This document shows positions 57,716 to 64,000 of a stretch of 64,000 bases of DNA, one piece after another. The position numbers and the translations under genes are program-made. Numbering within the stretch: the stretch's first letter is position 1; each line of letters begins with the position of its first letter. The DNA is taken from the NCBI GenBank assembly GCA_002691205.1, contig NZHD01000020.1, forward strand, positions 28,995 through 92,994. The letters are read 5' to 3'. A model generated the notes under the pieces. It ran no database searches. It saw only the letters and a program-made list of their open reading frames with translations, and was not told the origin of the DNA. This DNA comes from Deltaproteobacteria bacterium. Lineage in GTDB: Bacteria > Myxococcota_A > UBA9160 > UBA4427.

Positions 57716-57841
57716 TTGAAACGCCGAAAAAACGATCCCTTGACCCCCGCTAGATTAATCCGAGAATCTGACCTAGCCTGCGTGTCGCTTGAGATCGAAA
57801 CTTCTGGGTCCGTTTTTGGAGGGTTGGTGTCGCAAGCATTT

Positions 57842-57928
57842 GCCCGGGTGGCGGAATTGGTAGACGCGCCAGACTCAGAATCTGGTGTTCGCAAGGACGT
57901 GCTGGTTCGACTCCAGTCCCGGGCACCA
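57842..57928 (+). tRNA. tRNA-Leu (anticodon CAG), CCA encoded
   Basis: GCCCGGG...CCCGGGC acceptor, CCAGA-CTCAGAA-TCTGG anticodon arm, variable arm, GCTGG-TTCGACT-CCAGT T-arm, 3' ACCA. Confidence 0.95.
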
Positions 57929-58142
57929 CTTATCTCAACGATTTCGATCACTTACGATTTCGCTCACAGAAACCAACAAACGACCACGAGATGAAGCGTA
58001 CCTTCCATCGCCCCCTCAATGTGCCTCGCCTCAGAAGGTTGACCCGTAGGAGCAGAGATCTTCCCAAGCAACCTGCTCCTCCCCGCCGCGCCACCCTCTC
58101 TTTTTAAAAAGCACTTTCTGGCCCAGGAGAGCGCAGCGTCAA

Positions 58143-59444
58143 ATGCAGAAGCGGTCTTCATTCTCAAGCAAAGGGAGCAAGCGATTGTTCGATCGCGAGT
58201 TTTGGAGAAATGCGAGACAAGAATTGTGGCAGCCCGGCCAAGCCAACATTCCCTCATTGGACGGCCTTCGTGGCTTCGCCTCTTGCATCGTTGTTTTCTA
58301 TCACTGCGCCATCTTCATGGGGTACTACGAAATCAACGCTCAAGGCGCCCTCAAAACCTCTTGGGTGGTCTCACTCACCAACGGTTTTTGGACTGGAATT
58401 GATATTTTTTTCGTGCTCAGTGGATTTCTAATCGGACGAATTTTGATTCGAGACCTCTCAAAAGAGGGACGCCTTCACTACATCCCTTTTTTCGTCCGAC
58501 GATCATTCCGTATCTTCCCCGCCTATTACCTCGTCATTTCAATCAGCCTATTTGTCATCGCTCCGTTAAATCTTCGGTACTTTGACTTCATGTATCTCAC
58601 CTCCGACTGGAATGTCCTCTTGAAGGGGGCCTGGACCAATTACCTGTACGTGGTGAATTACTTTCAGCCTGGCACCGAACCCAGCATTTTAAGCTGGGGC
58701 TGGTCACTGGCCGTCGAGGAGCATTTTTACCTTCTCCTTCCTCCCCTGCTCTACTGTTTGTTCAAATCACGTTTACCATGGGTTCACCTAACGGGTCTAT
58801 CCGCATTTATTGCGCTGCCCTTTATCGGTCGCTTCGCTCAATACATCCTTAACCCGGATCTGAATATTCTCGACGGCTTCTACTATCTCTCCCATAACCG
58901 TTTCGATGAAATTTTTGTGGGCGTCCTGATCGCATACTTTTACGTGATGCACTTTGAACAACTTAAAGCATTCTCCCATCGCGCTGGCGGCGCCGTGCTA
59001 GGAGGACTGGGCTTGATCGGTGCCGGTTCGGTCTGGATCTTTGGCGGACTCAATGGGGACGGAATCTTCATCGTTGTCTTTCAGTTCTTACTTATGGCCA
59101 TGAGCACTGGACTCATCGTGCTCAATTGCCTGTTCCTGAAAAATGGGTTGACCGCTTTCTTTGCCCACTCGGCCTGGTATCCGCTGGCCAGAGTTTCCTA
59201 TGGCACGTATCTCGTCCATCCCTTTATTCTCTTCGGCCTGATGGAGACATATCGTTCCTACATCACGACCCAGCCCTTCGAACTTTGGGAAATTATTCCT
59301 TTTTATCTTGCGGTCATGCTGCTCTCATCTCTTCTGGCTGCCCTGATGTTCATCCTCCTTGAAGCGCCCATGCTGCGGCTAGGCGTAAACATCAGCCGGA
59401 AATACCGTCAAGCCGCCCGACCTGCCCCATCCGAGGCGGGCTAG
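58143..59444 (+). CDS. Acyltransferase-3 family membrane protein (OafA-like)
   Basis: IPSLDGLRGFASCIVVFYHCAIF; FWTGIDIFFVLSGFLIGRILI; SWGWSLAVEEHFYLLLP; ~10 TMs. Confidence 0.92.
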   Translation: MQKRSSFSSKGSKRLFDREFWRNARQELWQPGQANIPSLDGLRGFASCIVVFYHCAIFMGYYEINAQGALKTSWVVSLTNGFWTGIDIFFVLSGFLIGRILIRDLSKEGRLHYIPFFVRRSFRIFPAYYLVISISLFVIAPLNLRYFDFMYLTSDWNVLLKGAWTNYLYVVNYFQPGTEPSILSWGWSLAVEEHFYLLLPPLLYCLFKSRLPWVHLTGLSAFIALPFIGRFAQYILNPDLNILDGFYYLSHNRFDEIFVGVLIAYFYVMHFEQLKAFSHRAGGAVLGGLGLIGAGSVWIFGGLNGDGIFIVVFQFLLMAMSTGLIVLNCLFLKNGLTAFFAHSAWYPLARVSYGTYLVHPFILFGLMETYRSYITTQPFELWEIIPFYLAVMLLSSLLAALMFILLEAPMLRLGVNISRKYRQAARPAPSEAG

Positions 59445-59679
59445 ACACGTCTCCATGGCTCCTTCTGACTAAGACGGGTACAAGCGAGGTTTCCGTCTGC
59501 AAAAAACCCATAAAGCATTGAAATAAATAGGCTTTTAAGGCTTTCCCTTGACCGCCTCCCCTTGCCTTCTCGGCCCCCCCGAACACCCAGGGTGAAAAGT
59601 AAAATCGATTCATTTCTCTGGTTGACCCGGCCCCTACGGCGCTTAGCTTCAAGGCTTGTTCTCAATTGAGGGGCCATCC

Positions 59680-62067
59680 GTGACAGACTTAAACGCAAAC
59701 GAAATCGAACTGGCAGATCCGTCCGGTGACTTACTCCGAGTCCCTAGAGTCCTTCCAGTCCTTCCTGTCCGAGATGTCGTCGTCTTTCCAGGCGTAACCG
59801 TGCCCCTCACGATTGGGCGCAAACGGTCAATGGCAGCCTTGGAAGAAGTCGCAGAAGAGGGTTTCCTGCTTGTCGTCACCCAGCGCGAAGCTTCTGCCGA
59901 AAACCCGACTCCAGCAGAACTCCACACCACGGCCACAGTCGTCAAGGTTCTACGTGCGGTCGAGGCGCAGCGCGCGGGACGACAAGCCCTCGTCGTGGGA
60001 GTCGCCCGAGTCAAACTCGAACAAGTCGCGGCTATGGACCCCGCCCTCAAGATGGAATTCACCCCAATCCCAGATGCTGAACCCGCCCCCGGAACAGACG
60101 CAACTTGGCGGCGCGTGACCCAACTCGCCCATCGCGTGATTAGCTTGCGAGAAGACTATCCTGACGAATGGAAGAGCTTTATCGATAGTATTCCTACCGC
60201 CGGCATGCTCGCAGATCTATTGGTTTCAAACCTCGCCGTGGGAACCGACGAAGCAATGGATTTATTGCGAAATCCCCAACCCCTCGACAGACTCATCGCC
60301 ATTGAAGAGCATCTCCAACGCGAAGTCACGATTGCGCAGACTCAAAAAGAATTACGTGATGAAGCTGAGTCCGAAGGACTCGATCAGCGCCGTAGAGAAC
60401 GAATGCTGCGTTCACGAATGCGTGAAATTCAAAATGAGATCGGAGAAACCGATGCAGGAATGCAAGAGGTCGATGAACTCCACGAAAGGCTTGAAGCCGC
60501 TGGCTTGCCCGAAGAGGCCAGCGAACAGGCCAATCGTGAGTTAAAGCGGCTAGAAGCCCTACCCCAGCATGCACCCGACCGACACATGATCCGAACCTAC
60601 CTCGACTGGATGGCCGACCTTCCCTGGAGCTACGAAACCGAGGACAACCTCGACCTAGCCCATGCCCAAGCAACCCTCGACGCCGATCACTATGGGTTGG
60701 AACGAATCAAAAATAGAATCCTAGAGTTCTTAGCCGTGCGGAAACTCGCTCCAGATGCAAAAGCGCCCATTCTCTGCTTCGTCGGTCCGCCGGGTGTCGG
60801 CAAAACCTCTCTTGGTAAATCCATCGCTCATTGTATGGACCGAAAATTTGCTCGCGCTTCATTGGGGGGCGTCCGAGATGAGGCTGAAATCCGTGGCCAT
60901 CGCCGAACCTACGTAGGCGCAATGCCTGGACGCATCATCCAGAGTCTCAAAAGAGCGGGGTCGCGGAATCCCCTGTTCCTCCTCGATGAAGTGGACAAAC
61001 TCGGGTCAGACTTTCGTGGAGACCCCTCGTCCGCCCTGCTTGAGGTACTTGATCCCGAACAGAATCATAGTTTCAGTGATCACTATATTGAGAGCGCTTT
61101 TGACCTCTCTAAAGTGCTGTTCGTCGCTACGGCCAATAGCTTGTCGACGATCCCTCCGGCTCTGCTCGATCGAATGGAGGTAATCGAGCTTTCGGGCTAC
61201 ACCGAGTCAGAGAAACTTCAAATTGCCAAAACTCACCTGGTCCCAAAACAAAAAGAAGCGCACGGTCTGGCCGATATCCAAATCGATCTCAAAGAATCAG
61301 CCCTCTATAAAATTTCGTCTGAATACACCTCCGAGGCCGGGGTCCGAAATCTCGAAAGATTCATTGCCAGCCTGATGCGAAAGGCCGCCCGCGGCATCGC
61401 TGAAGCCCCGGAGACGAAGAGTCTCGAAATCGACGAAGCCTTTGTGAGCCGATCTCTAGGTCCTCCTCCGCACCTCCCGGAAATGGCTGAAAGAACCAAT
61501 ATACCCGGCATTGCAGTGGGCCTAGCGGTCACCGCGAATGGTGGAGACATTCTCTTCATTGAGGCCACATCTTTGCCGGGTGGAAAAGGGATCCGCCTAC
61601 GACTGACTGGCCAAATTGGGGATGTCATGAAAGAATCGGCCGAGGCGGCTCTATCGTGGGTCCGAACACACGCCGATGAACTCGGCCTGTCGGAGGAGGC
61701 TCTGTCGCCCGGAGAAATCCACCTTCATATCCCAGCTGGAGCCGTTCCCAAAGACGGGCCCTCCGCAGGCGTCGCTCTCGTGACAGCCATCGTTTCCGCC
61801 TTATCTCGAAGAAATGCGCGCCCACTCCTAGCCATGACTGGGGAGATCTCGCTGAGAGGACGCGTTCTCCCCGTCGGTGGCATAAAAGGCAAACTTTTCG
61901 CTGCCTCAAGAGCGGGTATACACACGGTCGTACTGCCACGGCGAAACGAGAAGGACCTCACCGAAGTCCCAGAAGAGGTCAAAGCTCAGCTCGATATCAG
62001 GCTTGTCGATGAGATCGGTGAAGCGTTGGCGATCACTCTTTCTGCAGACGACAGCCCAACCGCCTAA
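59680..62067 (+). CDS. lon: ATP-dependent protease La (Lon)
   Basis: LPVLPVRDVVVFPGVTVPL; CFVGPPGVGKTSLGKSIA; PKDGPSAGVALVTAIVSALS; GTG start after GAGGGG preferred over TTG 59656. Confidence 0.96.
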   Translation: MTDLNANEIELADPSGDLLRVPRVLPVLPVRDVVVFPGVTVPLTIGRKRSMAALEEVAEEGFLLVVTQREASAENPTPAELHTTATVVKVLRAVEAQRAGRQALVVGVARVKLEQVAAMDPALKMEFTPIPDAEPAPGTDATWRRVTQLAHRVISLREDYPDEWKSFIDSIPTAGMLADLLVSNLAVGTDEAMDLLRNPQPLDRLIAIEEHLQREVTIAQTQKELRDEAESEGLDQRRRERMLRSRMREIQNEIGETDAGMQEVDELHERLEAAGLPEEASEQANRELKRLEALPQHAPDRHMIRTYLDWMADLPWSYETEDNLDLAHAQATLDADHYGLERIKNRILEFLAVRKLAPDAKAPILCFVGPPGVGKTSLGKSIAHCMDRKFARASLGGVRDEAEIRGHRRTYVGAMPGRIIQSLKRAGSRNPLFLLDEVDKLGSDFRGDPSSALLEVLDPEQNHSFSDHYIESAFDLSKVLFVATANSLSTIPPALLDRMEVIELSGYTESEKLQIAKTHLVPKQKEAHGLADIQIDLKESALYKISSEYTSEAGVRNLERFIASLMRKAARGIAEAPETKSLEIDEAFVSRSLGPPPHLPEMAERTNIPGIAVGLAVTANGGDILFIEATSLPGGKGIRLRLTGQIGDVMKESAEAALSWVRTHADELGLSEEALSPGEIHLHIPAGAVPKDGPSAGVALVTAIVSALSRRNARPLLAMTGEISLRGRVLPVGGIKGKLFAASRAGIHTVVLPRRNEKDLTEVPEEVKAQLDIRLVDEIGEALAITLSADDSPTA

Positions 62068-62153
62068 ATCAACCCTGCAGCATGCCACGCAGGACTCGCT
62101 ATGGTCACCTGCGGAACGGTGTTAGACACCGCCGATTCCCGGAGTCCAACAAG

Positions 62154-63347
62154 TTGAGTAGCGCGCCGACGATTAAAATCCTTGACCTGCCCGCCCTCCA
62201 CTCCGGGATTCGAGATCGAATCATGGAATCCATCGAGCGCGTCGTTGACGGCGGTCAATACGTGATGGGAGAGGAAGTCGAAGCCTTCGAGCAAGAACTT
62301 GCCCGCTTCACAGGAGCTAAGCACGCCATCGGCTGCGGGTCGGGCTCTGATGCACTTTCTCTCTCACTCCAAGCCGCGGACGTAGGTCCAGGGGATGAAG
62401 TCCTCTGTCCCGCTTTTAGTTTTTTCTCAACCGCAAGTTCCATCGCGCGCCTTGGAGCACATCCTGTCTTCGTGGACATTCACCCACAGTCGCTCAACAT
62501 GGACCTTGAAGCTACGAAGGAGATCGTCTCTGAGTGCACCCGATTAAAAGCTCTTCTCCCCGTGGATCTCTTCGGGCGCGTTGCCCAAATCGACGGATTT
62601 GTGAACCTTGGAGAAGAAATCGGGGTTCCCGTAATCGAGGATGCCGCACAAGCCATCGGTGCCCGAGACGGAGAACTCGCCTGTGCAGGAACGAAAGCAC
62701 GTATGGGATGCATTAGTTTTTATCCAAGTAAAAACTTGGGGGCCCTCGGTGAGGGCGGAGCCATCCTGACGGCCGATGAGGCTGTCGCCGAGAGGCTGCG
62801 AAATCTCAGGACACACGGACAAAGCGCTCCCAATCATTTCACTGAACTAGGATTCAATTCGCGACTCGATGCCCTTCAGGCCGCAATTCTCAGAGTCAAG
62901 CTGCAAGCTCTCCCCGAATGGCTCCGCGCTCGCAAAGAGGTTGCGAGCTACTACGACGCCAAACTGTCTGAAGCAGGGGCATTGCCGTGGGGGAGTATGC
63001 TCTCTCAAGCTGAGCTTCCGCTGCTGTACCCGCCCACTCCTCCAAAGCCGGCACAGTCCGCCCATCATCAATACACCATCCAAGTCCTCCCTGAGATGCG
63101 AGAGACGCTCCGTTCCCGGCTTAGCCAGCGGGGAATCGAAACGGCTATTTACTATGCGGTGGGCCTGCACGAACAGCCTGCGCTGGCCAAACACGGCCGT
63201 ACGCCCCGACCACTCACGATCACAGATGAAGCTACCCGAAGCGTCATGTCCCTGCCTTGTCACCCAGGCATAAATTCGGACGCTCGGAGCAGAGTCATGA
63301 CCGCTCTTGTTGAAGAAGTCAAAGACCTGGTTCAGCTCATTCGGTAA
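62154..63347 (+). CDS. DegT/DnrJ/EryC1/StrS-family PLP-dependent sugar aminotransferase
   Basis: KHAIGCGSGSDALSLSL; VIEDAAQAIGA; ISFYPSKNLGALGEGGAILT; TTG start inferred. Confidence 0.93.
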   Translation: MSSAPTIKILDLPALHSGIRDRIMESIERVVDGGQYVMGEEVEAFEQELARFTGAKHAIGCGSGSDALSLSLQAADVGPGDEVLCPAFSFFSTASSIARLGAHPVFVDIHPQSLNMDLEATKEIVSECTRLKALLPVDLFGRVAQIDGFVNLGEEIGVPVIEDAAQAIGARDGELACAGTKARMGCISFYPSKNLGALGEGGAILTADEAVAERLRNLRTHGQSAPNHFTELGFNSRLDALQAAILRVKLQALPEWLRARKEVASYYDAKLSEAGALPWGSMLSQAELPLLYPPTPPKPAQSAHHQYTIQVLPEMRETLRSRLSQRGIETAIYYAVGLHEQPALAKHGRTPRPLTITDEATRSVMSLPCHPGINSDARSRVMTALVEEVKDLVQLIR

Positions 63348-63397
63348 CTGGAAACTCTTGAGCGTAGCCCCCACCGACCCGTGCGTGCTTTGACCCG

Positions 63398-64000
63398 CTA
63401 GTAGGCGTTTCGACCTCGAATCACCGAGCCAACAGTCATTAGCAGAATTTCAACATCCAAGGCCAGCGACCAATTTTGGATGTAGTAAATATCGTGCTCA
63501 ATCCGTCGGTGCAGAGACGTGTCACCGCGCCAGCCATGGACCTGAGCCCAACCCGTCATCCCCGACTTCACCTTGTGACGCAGCATATACCCAGGCACTT
63601 CCCGCCGAAATTCCTCAATCAATGAGGCCTGCTCGGGCCTCGGTCCGACCAAGCTCATCTCGCCTTTTAAAACATTCCAGAGCTGTGGGACTTCGTCTAA
63701 ACTAAAACGGCGTAGCCACCCACCCAATCGAGTCCTTCGTGGGTCGTCGGGCTGGGCCCAGACGGGCCCCTTGGGCACAGTCTCCGCGTGCATGGTCCTA
63801 AACTTGAGCATTTCAAAAACACGACCATCAATTCCCATGCGTCGCTGACGATACATGAGCGGTCGCCCTGATGAAATCAAAATACCTGCGGCAATAATCA
63901 GCCCTATAGGCAAAGTGACAGCCAACCCCAGGAGACTTCCCGCGATGTCAAAGCTCCTCTTCTTCACTGAAGACCATCCAACCAATGGACTTGAGCGAAG
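63398..64000 (-). CDS. Polyprenyl-phosphate sugar-1-phosphate transferase (bacterial sugar transferase), 5' end beyond window
   Basis: KRSFDIAGSLLGLAVTLPIGLI; MLKFRTMHAE; FSLDEVPQLWNVLKGEMSLVGPRPE; frame stays open to the window end (LRSSPLVGWSSVKKRS). Confidence 0.93.
   Translation of the reverse strand, partial: LRSSPLVGWSSVKKRSFDIAGSLLGLAVTLPIGLIIAAGILISSGRPLMYRQRRMGIDGRVFEMLKFRTMHAETVPKGPVWAQPDDPRRTRLGGWLRRFSLDEVPQLWNVLKGEMSLVGPRPEQASLIEEFRREVPGYMLRHKVKSGMTGWAQVHGWRGDTSLHRRIEHDIYYIQNWSLALDVEILLMTVGSVIRGRNAY

Noticed and set aside
1-64000. CRISPR array, IS/transposase, prophage or integron signatures
   Set aside because: No regularly spaced direct repeats, transposase/integrase motifs or phage structural genes seen by reading; the tRNA-Leu at 57842 has no adjacent integrase or duplicated 3' end

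Overview
This is a 64 kb chromosomal, almost fully coding bacterial window. Gene order and families resemble Gram-negative deltaproteobacterial/myxobacterial-like lineages, but I could not verify taxonomy. Main content: (1) two minus-strand type IV pilus operons, XRE-HTH-pilM-N-O-P-Q (followed by TPR, Roadblock and aroQ genes) and pilB-T-C-S-R; (2) ribF and an LptF/G permease; (3) a slipin/HflK/HflC/NfeD membrane-protease cluster; (4) coaBC, coaD and rsmD; (5) a cell-wall recycling neighbourhood (dacB, SpmA-SpmB fusion, AmgK-like kinase, MurU-like uridylyltransferase, MBL hydrolase, anmK); (6) a GT4/methyltransferase cluster; (7) a FliA/WhiG-type sigma factor with a response regulator; (8) birA-coaX; (9) a HEAT-like protein with an MglA-like GTPase; (10) sat, PD40 lipoprotein, JAMM protease and Rrf2 regulator; (11) ABC-F ATPase, tRNA-Leu(CAG), acyltransferase, lon, and sugar aminotransferase/sugar-transferase genes. 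Most notable: a 'pseudo-NtrC' regulator between the two pil operons that has lost its phosphoacceptor, Walker A/B, GAFTGA and arginine-finger positions but keeps its DNA-binding domain; a divergent MglA-like GTPase lacking both expected catalytic residues (R53- and Q82-equivalents), coupled to a HEAT-like partner; a two-TM, coiled-coil protein ending in a RelE/HigB-like domain; and a near-consensus sigma-54 promoter with an upstream inverted repeat ahead of the sigma-28-type gene. No CRISPR array, IS element, prophage or rRNA was seen. All family calls come from reading motifs; no database search was run.
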